A stretch of DNA of 64,000 bases from Desulforhopalus singaporensis (GTDB lineage Bacteria; Desulfobacterota; Desulfobulbia; Desulfobulbales; Desulfocapsaceae): contig NZ_FNJI01000016.1 of the NCBI RefSeq assembly GCF_900104445.1, positions 1-64,000 on the forward strand, read 5' to 3'. The position numbers were made by a program, and so were the translations under genes. Positions 1-7,870 of this stretch are shown piece by piece. Under the pieces are notes generated by a model, which saw only the letters and a list, made by a program, of their open reading frames with translations, had not been told where the DNA came from and ran no database searches. Numbering within the stretch: the first letter of the stretch is position 1; each line of letters opens with the position of its first letter.

Positions 1-1040
1 ATCAGCAGATAATTACGGCGGTTGGCCTCAGACCCTACCTTGTGCACGCAACGGGCCGCCATGGGAACGGCCGAAACGCCGGCTGCGCCTATCAGCGGAT
101 TTATCTTTTCCCGCAAAAACAGATTCATGATTTTGGCCATGACCAGCCCCGCCGCCGTACTGACGATAAAGGCAAACAGTCCCAGGAAGAATATGAACAG
201 GACCTTGGGGTTTAAAAACGCCGCCGCATTCATGGTCGCTCCAACGGACAATCCAAGGAAGATGGTTACGATATTCATCAGCTCGTTTGACGACGCCTTG
301 GTGAGACGTTCAACCACTCCCGATTCCTTGAAAAGATTGCCCAGCATGAGCATCGAGATCAGCGGTGCGGCTGACGGCACCACCAGCATGATGGTCATGG
401 CGGTGGTCAGCGGAAAACAGATCCGCTGCAGCTTGCTCACCGGACGCAGCCTGCTCATGGTAATCTTGCGTTCCTTGTCCGTGGTCAGCATTTTCATCAT
501 CGGCGGCTGGATAATCGGCACCAGCGCCATGTATGCATAAGCGGACACCGCGGTGGCTCCCAGCAGATGGGGTGCCAGCTTGGATGTCAGGTAGATGGTG
601 GTCGGCCCGTCGGCGCCTCCGATGATGGCGATTGATCCAGCCTCGGGGAGATCAAAGCCAAACAGAATCGCGACGAAAAAAGTTACATACAGCCCCGCCT
701 GGGCTCCGGCACCCAGAAGAAGAGTCTTCGGGTTGGCGATCAGGGGACCGAAATCGATCATCGCTCCCAGCCCCAGGAACACCAGCGGCGGAATAATGTC
801 AAGTTCGATCCCGTAACGATAGAAAAACCAGATCAGCCCATGTTCAGGCTCCATCAGGTACGTCAGGGGCAGGTTGACAACCAGGATGCCAAACGCAATC
901 GGCAACAGCAACAGTGGTTCATACTGCTTTTTTATGGCAAGATAGAGCAGCACGAAAGCGATAAACCACATCACCACATTGCCGCCTGTCAGGCTTATTG
1001 CACCGCTGGAGAAAACGAGGTCATTCAATATCTGGTACAC
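1..1040 (-). CDS. gcdB: Sodium-pumping decarboxylase beta subunit (GcdB/OadB type), 3' end off window
   Basis: Integral membrane subunit of the biotin-dependent, Na+-translocating decarboxylase family (glutaconyl-CoA, oxaloacetate or methylmalonyl-CoA decarboxylases); it would decarboxylate carboxybiotin and export Na+. About 346 codons are visible; the C-terminus lies beyond the left edge. Seen: start MYQILNDLVF (GTG), many hydrophobic segments, the family motif IGGADGPTTIYLTSKLAP, and a later GAAGVSAVPMAA stretch. The GTG at 1040 follows a purine-rich AAGGGGGAG ribosome site. It begins 12 bases after the stop of the small subunit gene and lies downstream of an acyl-CoA dehydrogenase, which favours glutaconyl-CoA as substrate. 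The family call is strong; the substrate is inferred. The alpha and biotin-carrier subunits are not in the window. Confidence 0.88.
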   Translation of the reverse strand, partial: MYQILNDLVFSSGAISLTGGNVVMWFIAFVLLYLAIKKQYEPLLLLPIAFGILVVNLPLTYLMEPEHGLIWFFYRYGIELDIIPPLVFLGLGAMIDFGPLIANPKTLLLGAGAQAGLYVTFFVAILFGFDLPEAGSIAIIGGADGPTTIYLTSKLAPHLLGATAVSAYAYMALVPIIQPPMMKMLTTDKERKITMSRLRPVSKLQRICFPLTTAMTIMLVVPSAAPLISMLMLGNLFKESGVVERLTKASSNELMNIVTIFLGLSVGATMNAAAFLNPKVLFIFFLGLFAFIVSTAAGLVMAKIMNLFLREKINPLIGAAGVSAVPMAARCVHKVGSEANRRNYLL

Positions 1041-1051
1041 GACTCCCCCTT

Positions 1052-1240
1052 TCACCCTTTGGCAGGTGCAGATTGATTTTCAGGCTTTGGCTCTGCCGGT
1101 CCCGCTGCCCTGCGACGCTCGATTACATCGATCACCCAGGTCGACGCCTGGGTCAGAAGCTGCACAATGAGCATCACCACAAAAACCCCTACGATACCGC
1201 TGCCGAATACTTCCAGAACTTTTGACCAGTCGGTTGCCAT
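1052..1240 (-). CDS. Small membrane subunit of Na+-pumping decarboxylase (OadG/GcdD-like)
   Basis: 62 residues: a short N-terminal segment, one hydrophobic helix (about residues 12-31, GSGIVGVFVVMLIVQLL), then a charged, Ala/Pro-rich tail ending in Lys-Gly. This is the architecture of the gamma/delta subunit that anchors and stabilises Na+-translocating decarboxylases (OadG, MmdD, GcdD). A GGGGGAAAG ribosome site precedes the ATG. It sits between the acyl-CoA dehydrogenase and the beta subunit in one leftward operon. Sequence identity in this family is low, so the call rests on size, topology and position. Confidence 0.75.
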   Translation of the reverse strand: MATDWSKVLEVFGSGIVGVFVVMLIVQLLTQASTWVIDVIERRRAAGPAEPKPENQSAPAKG

Positions 1241-1297
1241 CTTTCCCCCCTCAGATGGTTTTGCCGTAGCTTTTGACGGCTTGATCCTTTATTTCTC

Positions 1298-2455
1298 TTA
1301 CCTGTTCGGCACATCGCCCAGGGAGATCCCGGCGACGATTGTCTTCTGGATGTTGCTCGTACCCTCGACCACCCGCAGGGAATGCGCGTCGCGGAGAAAA
1401 CGCTCGGCCGGATACTCCGTTGAATAGCCGTAGCTGCCGAAGATCTTCATGGTCTCCGACGCGGCATGTACCGCCGCTTCCGACGCGAAAAGCTTGGCCA
1501 TGGAAGTCTGGTGCTGATTGGGCAGCCCCTGGTCCTTGAGCCATGCCGCCCGGTAAACCAGCAGCCTCGCCGCTTCATGTTCCGCTACCATATCGGCGAT
1601 CTGTCCCTGGACAAGCTGATACGATCCTATCTTTTTGCCGAACTGGGTCCGCTCGTTGGCGTAGTCGATCGCCGCGGCGATGGCTCCCCCGGCGATCCCC
1701 AGGGCGCCCGCCGAACAGCTGATACGGGTGTTATTGAGCTGGAACATGCACACCTGGAAACCTTGTCCCACTTCTCCGAGAACCGAGTCCTTGGGAATGA
1801 CGGCATGGTCAAACGAGATCTCGCCGGTTGGCGCGCAGTGCAGCCCGAGCTTCGTTTCAATCGGCGCGGTGACGATCCCCTCGTTGTCCTTGAGGTTGAC
1901 GATGAAACAGGTCATGCCCTTATATTTCTTCGCTTTATCGGTATAGGCGTAGACCAGGCCGTAATCGCCGATATGGGCGTTGGAGATCCACATTTTCTGG
2001 CCGGTAAGCTCCCAGTGGTCGCCGCAGTCGACGGCGACGGTTCCCATCCCTGCCACGTCGGAACCGGAATTGGGCTCGGTGATGGCAAAAAAACCGTAGG
2101 AATCGGCGTTGACCCAGTCCGGGATAAACCGCTTTTTCTGCTCCTCGGTTCCAAACTTGTTAACCGTTACCGCCGGACCGATGTTCTGCATGTTAAAAGG
2201 CAGCCGCCAGGAACCGCTCACCTTGGCAATCTGCTCGGCGCAAATTACCGATTCGAGAAAACCGAAGCCGTTGCCGCCGTACTCTTCAGGGATGGCGCAG
2301 CCGAAAAAACCCAGTTCAGCCATCTTCTTGACGATTTCAGGGCGAAACTTGTGCTCCGCCTCATCCTCCTTGAGGGTGGGAAGAATTTCCTTTTCCGCAA
2401 AGTCCTTGGCCATTTCCTGCATCATCCGCTGTTCATCTGTGAACATGAAGTCCAT
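1298..2455 (-). CDS. Acyl-CoA dehydrogenase, probably non-decarboxylating glutaryl-CoA dehydrogenase
   Basis: 385-residue FAD acyl-CoA dehydrogenase, full length for the family. Seen: N-terminal helical domain, the signature ITEPNSGSDVAGM, WISNA in the central beta domain, the RTQFGKKIGSYQLVQ segment and a C-terminal VVEGTSNIQK whose Glu (about residue 364) is the expected catalytic base. From memory it resembles the non-decarboxylating glutaryl-CoA dehydrogenase of Desulfococcus (shared pattern SxxxRxxxNM before the ITEP motif, GYSTEYP near the end). The next genes encode Na+-decarboxylase subunits, the known partner that turns glutaconyl-CoA into crotonyl-CoA. Ribosome site GAGAGGA. Substrate is inferred; it could be another short-chain dehydrogenase. 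Confidence 0.85.
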   Translation of the reverse strand: MDFMFTDEQRMMQEMAKDFAEKEILPTLKEDEAEHKFRPEIVKKMAELGFFGCAIPEEYGGNGFGFLESVICAEQIAKVSGSWRLPFNMQNIGPAVTVNKFGTEEQKKRFIPDWVNADSYGFFAITEPNSGSDVAGMGTVAVDCGDHWELTGQKMWISNAHIGDYGLVYAYTDKAKKYKGMTCFIVNLKDNEGIVTAPIETKLGLHCAPTGEISFDHAVIPKDSVLGEVGQGFQVCMFQLNNTRISCSAGALGIAGGAIAAAIDYANERTQFGKKIGSYQLVQGQIADMVAEHEAARLLVYRAAWLKDQGLPNQHQTSMAKLFASEAAVHAASETMKIFGSYGYSTEYPAERFLRDAHSLRVVEGTSNIQKTIVAGISLGDVPNR

Positions 2456-2667
2456 TGTAATTTCCTCTCAATCCTTGACTGTTTGAACTTGTTGTTTTTA
2501 AGTCGTACTTTTGTCTTCAACTCCAGCAATCGTCAGGGAGCATCGCCACATGACCCAAGGGGTATTTTGGTGACACGGGGTGCGATTTTATTCCGCTTAT
2601 GCGGCTGTTGTCGCAGGGTCTGCTATTTTCCCTTGGAATCGGCTTTTCGGTTGGTAAAAAAATGCGC

Positions 2668-2924
2668 TCACCGCCTCCAGGTGAAAGCACCTGGCCGGTC
2701 GCGCATATCCGTTACGTTGCTACCCGAGGAAAAGGCCGATCCGGCCCCGGTTACGACCAGGACCGAGACCGCGGATGTTGTATTGTGATCCACCGGACGG
2801 TTTTTACAATATCGTCCACCAGCGCGGTCCCGGTCAGGGTATTGCGCACATCATCGCTGCGTAGGATCAGGGTTGCGACACGGTCTTCCACCGACAGGGT
2901 CGCAGTAGCTTGGCCATGGGCCAT
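2668..2924 (-). pseudogene. Frameshifted N-terminal remnant of an enoyl-CoA hydratase/isomerase
   Basis: The 557-base gap 2456-3012 has no intact gene. On the minus strand from the ATG at 2924 the translation reads ...SVEDRVATLILRSDDVRNTL..., the beginning of a crotonase-fold enzyme. Shifting frame by one base near 2790 continues it as VSVLVVTGAGSAFSSGSNV then TDMRDRPGAF, which is the crotonase oxyanion-hole segment, and it stops at 2668. Only about 85 residues of a roughly 260-residue family remain; nothing in 2456-2667 continues it. Crotonases act on crotonyl-CoA, the product expected from the neighbouring decarboxylase. The remainder of the gap holds no recognised feature. Confidence 0.65.
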
Positions 2925-3012
2925 GTCCCTGGCCAGCCCCCTGAATTCGTGAAATCTAAAAACTGCCCGCTTTTTCCCGCCGCAATATCATATGCACCTT
3001 GGTCGCTGCTGC

Positions 3013-4314
3013 TCAATTGCCCATTAATTTTGCCACGGTTTCCAATGCCGAAGCTGACACCTTTTCGTTAAAACGCGACCTGATCGCAAATTGAAGCATC
3101 TCCGAGGTAAACAACTTTTCCTTGTCGGCCAGGAATCCAAGAGATGCGAGCGCCCAGTCAGGTTTGCTGATCTTGTAACTTTTAAAGTCAATTTCATGGA
3201 CTTCAGCGCCGGTGTCCGGGATCTCCACACTCTTTTCCTTCAGAACAAAAGTAGACGGAGACAGTGTTTTGAAGATATTTTTTCGCCTCTGAACCCCCTC
3301 TTCGCTGAGTGCCAGCACCACGGTGGGCGCTTTAATGCCCGCATATCCTATTTTTTCAGGAGAAATCAGAATTTCACTGACCGACTGTCCGCGAAGAACC
3401 GTGATATTGTAATCATTTTTCATGGAGACGTTCATCCCCGCGGACAGTCCTGCATAGCAGACAATATCTCCCGCAGTGACGATTCTCATCCCGGCGCTGC
3501 CGAGAATAACCACCTCCTGGGGTTCGGGTTTTTCCAAAGAGAACCGTTTCTCAATGGTCACAGGTTCCGGGAAATGTGTTTTTTCTGCCGCAAATTTTCG
3601 GTATAGCTCGCCATACTCAGGTCTTGCGTTCTTTTCTACCAGGCCGTTTCTCACCGGAAGATCGGCAATCATCTGATCGAGGATTTTGGGAGTGAGCTTA
3701 TTTCTCTTGGTGTAACGTCCGGTACATAACCCCAGGGTCTCAACGACGGAAAATCCCTTGTGTCTGACAGCTTTGACAATATGCTCCGCCAGATCACTAT
3801 CTTGTCCGGAACAGCGGTCGATCCAGGTTGCCCCGGCACTTTCCGCCACCGCACAGATATCAAGGGGAATCTCAGCCCGGTTCAGAAACTCGGACCCCGT
3901 TATTGCGTCCGCCGGTGTAGTGACGGAGTATTGTCCCCCCGTCATCCCGAAATTGAAATTGTTAAGGACTATCAGAGTGATGTCGGGATTTTTTCTACAG
4001 GAAGCAAGAACATGGGCACCGCCGATGCCCAACCCGCCGTCGCCCATGGTCACGATGACGTTAAGCTCGGGGTTAGCCAGCTTTAAACCGAAAGCATAGG
4101 TCAGGGCCCGGCCATGCAGACCGTGGAGTGCATGGACATTGAAAAAAGTATCAAACAGACCGGAGCAGCCGATGTCGCTGACAATCACCGTTTTGTCGGG
4201 TCGCAGACCGAGTTGCACCAAGGCTTTGTCGAGCCCTTGGGTGATTTTTTCGTGGGTACAGCCCGGACAGAAAACAGGCGGCCGGTTTACATTTAAAAAG
4301 CTATTCATTGCCAA
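3013..4314 (-). CDS. 2-oxoacid:ferredoxin oxidoreductase, fused beta-gamma subunit
   Basis: 433 residues. The N-terminal half is the thiamine-diphosphate beta subunit: CPGCTHEKI near residue 17, GDGGLGIGGAHVLA ... NNFNFGMTGGQYS for TPP/Mg binding, and a further cluster Cys in GLCTGRYT; the CxxC and the distal Cys residues would hold a [4Fe-4S] cluster. From about residue 265 (VVILGSAGMRIVTAGDI) it continues as a gamma (POR) domain, normally a separate protein. Its start overlaps the alpha gene by 14 bases, so the two are translationally linked. The enzyme oxidatively decarboxylates a 2-oxoacid to an acyl-CoA, reducing ferredoxin. No delta (ferredoxin) subunit gene is adjacent. Substrate unknown; 2-oxoadipate or a branched-chain oxoacid fits the context. 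Confidence 0.85.
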   Translation of the reverse strand: MAMNSFLNVNRPPVFCPGCTHEKITQGLDKALVQLGLRPDKTVIVSDIGCSGLFDTFFNVHALHGLHGRALTYAFGLKLANPELNVIVTMGDGGLGIGGAHVLASCRKNPDITLIVLNNFNFGMTGGQYSVTTPADAITGSEFLNRAEIPLDICAVAESAGATWIDRCSGQDSDLAEHIVKAVRHKGFSVVETLGLCTGRYTKRNKLTPKILDQMIADLPVRNGLVEKNARPEYGELYRKFAAEKTHFPEPVTIEKRFSLEKPEPQEVVILGSAGMRIVTAGDIVCYAGLSAGMNVSMKNDYNITVLRGQSVSEILISPEKIGYAGIKAPTVVLALSEEGVQRRKNIFKTLSPSTFVLKEKSVEIPDTGAEVHEIDFKSYKISKPDWALASLGFLADKEKLFTSEMLQFAIRSRFNEKVSASALETVAKLMGN

Positions 4315-5416
4315 TGACCTCCATTATCTTTGATGGGGTGATCAACACCCCGTCCATCTGACCGTAAAAATCTATATTCTTATCCCTCAGCACCCTCCTG
4401 ATTTCACCCACATACTGGCCTTGATTCATTTCTATCACGACAATACGGTTGAAAGGTTCCGCCTTTTTCCTGAGCAATTTTTCCGGGACCGGCCACAGGG
4501 TTTTCAGGGTGAGGGTGGATACCGGCTTGCCTTCCCGTTCGAGTTTGATTGCGGCATCTTCAACCGCTCTTGAGGTAACGCCATAACTGATCACCAGGGT
4601 GTCGGTCCCTTCTTTCATGGTCTCCTCAAAGAGCGTGATCCTCTCCTCGGCCTGCTCAATTTTATCTGCGAGCCGCTGCTGGGTGTTGGCAATCACTTCC
4701 GGGTCAATGGTAATATACCCGTCCGGCCCGTGGGTGGACGAGGTCTGCCTGACAAGCGTTTTGCCGCCGATGGGCAAGAACGGCGGAGCCATATTGGAGT
4801 CGGCGCTAAAGGGCAAATAGTCGCCGCCACCAAACATTTTCCGTTCGACAACCTTTGGAAGCCTTGCGGCACCCAGGTCGACGCTTTCCTTGGTCATCCC
4901 TATCTCCTTGTTGGACGCAATGAAAACGGGGCATCGAAACTCTTCGGCATAATTGAATGCATGAACGGTGAGGACATAGCAGTCCTGGACATCTTTGGGA
5001 GCCAGGACAATGACGGGAATCCCCCCGGTATTGCCCCATCGTAAAAACTGAATATCGCTGTCCGCTCCGCGGGTTGCCGAGCCCGTGGAAGGTCCCAGTC
5101 TCTGGACATCGGCAATCACCAGAGGAATTTCCCCGCCGATGCCAAAAGAAATCTGCTCACTGTAGAGGCTTATTCCCGGCCCGGATGTCGCGGTCAGCAC
5201 TTTTCTGCCCGCCATGGATGCCCCGATGCAATATCCGATGGAGGCGATCTCATCTTCCCCCTGGATGCAGATCCCCCCCCTGGGAGGCAACATTTTCAGC
5301 ATACTGTTAAAAATCGTTGTAGCCGGGGTAATCGGATAGCCGGCAAAGAAGTCGCATCCGGCGGCAATTGCCCCCCTGGCAATCGCTTCGTTCCCTTCCA
5401 TAAATGATAAAGCCAT
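4301..5416 (-). CDS. 2-oxoacid:ferredoxin oxidoreductase, alpha subunit
   Basis: 371 residues, the size of VorA/KorA-type alpha subunits. Seen: GNEAIARGAIAAGCDFFAGY followed by PITPAT at the N-terminus (the pyrimidine-binding domain), the segment GRKVLTATSGPGISLYSEQI, and a C-terminal transketolase-like domain (LKTLWPVPEKLL, VIEMNQGQYVGEI). Works with the fused beta-gamma protein encoded next, overlapping it by 14 bases. A GAGGAGATACAG ribosome site precedes the ATG. Transcribed away from the GntR gene at 5630 across an intergenic region with palindromes, so that regulator probably controls it. Substrate cannot be told from sequence alone. Confidence 0.87.
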   Translation of the reverse strand: MALSFMEGNEAIARGAIAAGCDFFAGYPITPATTIFNSMLKMLPPRGGICIQGEDEIASIGYCIGASMAGRKVLTATSGPGISLYSEQISFGIGGEIPLVIADVQRLGPSTGSATRGADSDIQFLRWGNTGGIPVIVLAPKDVQDCYVLTVHAFNYAEEFRCPVFIASNKEIGMTKESVDLGAARLPKVVERKMFGGGDYLPFSADSNMAPPFLPIGGKTLVRQTSSTHGPDGYITIDPEVIANTQQRLADKIEQAEERITLFEETMKEGTDTLVISYGVTSRAVEDAAIKLEREGKPVSTLTLKTLWPVPEKLLRKKAEPFNRIVVIEMNQGQYVGEIRRVLRDKNIDFYGQMDGVLITPSKIMEVIGNE

Positions 5417-5459
5417 CTGTATCTCCTCAGGTTTTTAACCTTTTCTGCGATTTAATCAT

Positions 5460-5504
5460 AAATCTGATCAGATTTTTAATTAGATATGTGATCTGATAAC
5501 AGAT
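5460..5504. promoter_or_regulatory. Two palindromic operator-like sites between the oxidoreductase and GntR genes
   Basis: A perfect 16-base palindrome AAATCTGATCAGATTT lies at 5460-5475, and an inverted repeat ATCTG-ATAA-CAGAT at 5491-5504; both share the half-site ATCTGAT. They sit in the divergent promoter region between the alpha-subunit gene and the GntR gene, a typical location for GntR autoregulatory operators. The rest of 5417-5629 is AT-rich promoter-like DNA. Confidence 0.6.
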
Positions 5505-5629
5505 TACGAACAACTCTGTCAAGAGCAAAACCCTATTGCTGTTTATTCATTATAATGATTTTCGAAGATTTGAAAAAACCGTCTGTTTTTAATTGATTTT
5601 CCCGGGGGTACGGGATAATTATCTTCGCC

Positions 5630-6328
5630 ATGGAGCAAAAGAAAAAATATAAAAAAAAGAGCAAGGAAGACTTCACCCGGGAAGCCTATATGGGCATCCG
5701 GCGCATGTTTTTCCTCAACGAGATCACTCCCGGCCAGAAAATTTCATACGCTGATCTCGCAAAACGGCTCAACATGAGCACCACACCTGTCATCCAGGCC
5801 CTGAAAAGGCTTGAGTTCCAGGGACTTGTCCGCCATGAACCCAACAAGGGCTACTACACGGAAGACATAAGTCTCAAAGAAATCACCGAGATCTACGAAT
5901 TCAGGGAACTCATCGAACTGTCGCTGCTGCCCAAAGCCGTGTCCCGGATGACCGAGAGCCGGCTGAAAAAATTAAAAGGAGCGCTTGATAATCATCTGCA
6001 GGCGGTACGGGACATTTATCTCAAGGAGCGGCTGGTAAAGGACATGGAGTTTCATCTTGTCCTTGCCGAACTTTCAGGATGCACCATCCAGGTCAATGCG
6101 CTCAAATCCCTATTTGATCTCCTCTATTTAAAATACCCCGGCAATATCCTTTTCGTAACCCCGATGGAAAGCGCCGATTCGGACCATATCAAGCTGTACA
6201 ACTACATTGCCGACGCAGATACCGAAAAAGCCCATAACGTACTCAAGCAGCACATTGCCAATGTCAAAAAACATGCGGTCATCAGCATTGAGAAAATCAA
6301 CCGCCAAAAACATCTCGACTCGATTTAA
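5630..6328 (+). CDS. GntR-family transcriptional regulator (FCD subfamily)
   Basis: 232 residues. N-terminal winged helix-turn-helix (residues about 12-75: KISYADLAKRLNMSTTPVIQ then ALKRLEFQGLVRHEPNKGYY) followed by an all-helical FCD ligand domain containing the usual acidic and His residues (EFRELIELSLLPKAV, DMEFHLVLAELSG, DHIKLYNYIADAD, LKQHIANVKKHA). Divergent from the 2-oxoacid oxidoreductase, so likely its regulator, with an acyl or carboxylate effector. The N-terminus is Lys-rich (KKKYKKKSK). No strong ribosome site is visible before the ATG. It ends exactly where the convergent methyltransferase gene ends, with no base between the stop codons. Confidence 0.85.
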   Translation: MEQKKKYKKKSKEDFTREAYMGIRRMFFLNEITPGQKISYADLAKRLNMSTTPVIQALKRLEFQGLVRHEPNKGYYTEDISLKEITEIYEFRELIELSLLPKAVSRMTESRLKKLKGALDNHLQAVRDIYLKERLVKDMEFHLVLAELSGCTIQVNALKSLFDLLYLKYPGNILFVTPMESADSDHIKLYNYIADADTEKAHNVLKQHIANVKKHAVISIEKINRQKHLDSI

Positions 6329-7756
6329 TCAGGCTTCATAGTCGAGCCGGGCCTGCTCAACTATCCGGTCAATCTCGTCCCGCACTGGTGGCGGCGGATA
6401 ATCGCGTGGTTCAAGCTCCATCAGCTCAAGACATTTTTCAAGAGATACCGTGCGAATATCTCTGCTTCCATCCGCCTCCCACCTTTCCCAGTTCCTGCGT
6501 TCCAGAAGTTCCGGGTGCCAGAGCTCGTCACGGAAGTTTTTCATGGTGTGTTCGTGGGCCAGATACGTTCCCCCTGGTCCCACCGACCTGATCACCTCCA
6601 GAGCGATGTGATCGTCACCCACGGTTACGCCTTTATTAAACCGGTTAAGCGCCGTCATGCACTCGTTGCAGAAAACCAGATCGGCATAATCGACGACTAT
6701 ATCCATATCCAGCTGCATACTGTCCATGATATCGGCACCGCAGGAGGCCAGGGACGCAACCATGCCTGTTTCAAAGCCCGCCTGGGCATCAAGCGTCTTG
6801 GCATCCCTGAGCATAGCGGGCATGCGGATGGGCAGTTCCAAGGAGCGGCCCATTTGCGCCATGGCTACCTTGAGGGCTGCAAATTCAGGGCCGGCCATGG
6901 ACACGTTGCCGCTTCTCATATCCATGCCGCGGGCAAAACTCGTATAGACAAACGGTGCTCCGGGACTGGTCAGCTGGCTCACGACCAGGCATGCCAGAAT
7001 TTCGGCATGGGCCTGGGCAATAGTGCCGGCCATGGTTACCGGTGAGGTGGCTCCCAGGATCGGCCCTGAACTTACAATTGCGGGAATGTTCAGGCTGGCC
7101 ATCTCGACCAGCGCCTCCAGCGACCCTGGATCGATCCCCAAGGGAGGAAGGGTAAGCACCCATCCGGAAATAGACGGACGCCTTCTAAACTGCTCCTCAC
7201 CGCCGCAAGCCAGGGCGGCCATCCGGGCACTGTCCCGCACGCAACGCCCATCGAGAACCCCGCCCGTTATATGCTTTACACTGTTTTTGATACAGCTGGC
7301 CCAGGTGTACCAGTCATTGACCTTGCCGGGAATTTCCTGGGGCGTTACCAGTCCGCCGTTGACGCGAACAAAATCGAGCCGGTCCGCAATCCGAACCAGC
7401 TTTACCAAGTCCGTAGTGACAGCCGGTCTCTTGACCCCGGTGTGGGGGTCGATGACGTTTGTGGCCATGGTCATGCAGGCCAGGGCTGGATCGTGAGCAG
7501 CAAAAGAGACGTCAAACCGCGGATCACGGGCGAACAACACCACCTGGTCCCGTTTCGGAGCGGTCTTGATGGCCTGGCCGACCACTGCAGGGGGAATCTT
7601 GACAACATCACCGTCTATGGTACAGCCTGCGTCTTTGAGGCTGCTCTGCACTTTTTCCAAAGGCAGACGCATGCCGATTTCATGCAAAATAGACAGTGAG
7701 GCCTCCTGTATCTTTGCAATTTCTGTAGTGGATAGGACTTGGACCGCTGGTTTCAT
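6329..7756 (-). CDS. MttB-family (COG5598) amine methyltransferase, pyrrolysine-free
   Basis: 475 residues, typical for the trimethylamine/quaternary-amine methyltransferase family, which moves a methyl group from a methylated amine or betaine to a corrinoid protein. Seen: LSILHEIGMRL near the start, segments KHITGGVLDG and PPLGIDPGSLEAL in the barrel, ASCGADIMDSMQLDMDIV and the C-terminal GPGGTYLAHEHTMKNFRDE typical of the family. No in-frame TAG interrupts it, so it is a non-pyrrolysine member such as those acting on glycine betaine, proline betaine or carnitine. Last gene of a leftward operon with a BCCT transporter and a molybdenum hydroxylase. No corrinoid-protein gene lies nearby, which is odd. 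The substrate is not known. Confidence 0.85.
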   Translation of the reverse strand: MKPAVQVLSTTEIAKIQEASLSILHEIGMRLPLEKVQSSLKDAGCTIDGDVVKIPPAVVGQAIKTAPKRDQVVLFARDPRFDVSFAAHDPALACMTMATNVIDPHTGVKRPAVTTDLVKLVRIADRLDFVRVNGGLVTPQEIPGKVNDWYTWASCIKNSVKHITGGVLDGRCVRDSARMAALACGGEEQFRRRPSISGWVLTLPPLGIDPGSLEALVEMASLNIPAIVSSGPILGATSPVTMAGTIAQAHAEILACLVVSQLTSPGAPFVYTSFARGMDMRSGNVSMAGPEFAALKVAMAQMGRSLELPIRMPAMLRDAKTLDAQAGFETGMVASLASCGADIMDSMQLDMDIVVDYADLVFCNECMTALNRFNKGVTVGDDHIALEVIRSVGPGGTYLAHEHTMKNFRDELWHPELLERRNWERWEADGSRDIRTVSLEKCLELMELEPRDYPPPPVRDEIDRIVEQARLDYEA

Positions 7757-7870
7757 TGTAACCTCTTGTAAGTTAATTACAGCAGATAAACGGTTAGTTA
7801 ACAGTTGACAGTCAAGGTTTAACTCCCGCCGGGAAAAGAAAAAAATTACTTTTCACGTCAGAGTTTCAGT

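Noticed and set aside
1466-2788. 440-codon rightward open frame
   Set aside because: It is the antisense of the acyl-CoA dehydrogenase, which has a complete family match, so it is a shadow of high-GC codons.
6329-7756. Pyrrolysine codon in the MttB-family gene
   Set aside because: The frame is continuous with no in-frame TAG, so this is a pyrrolysine-free member.
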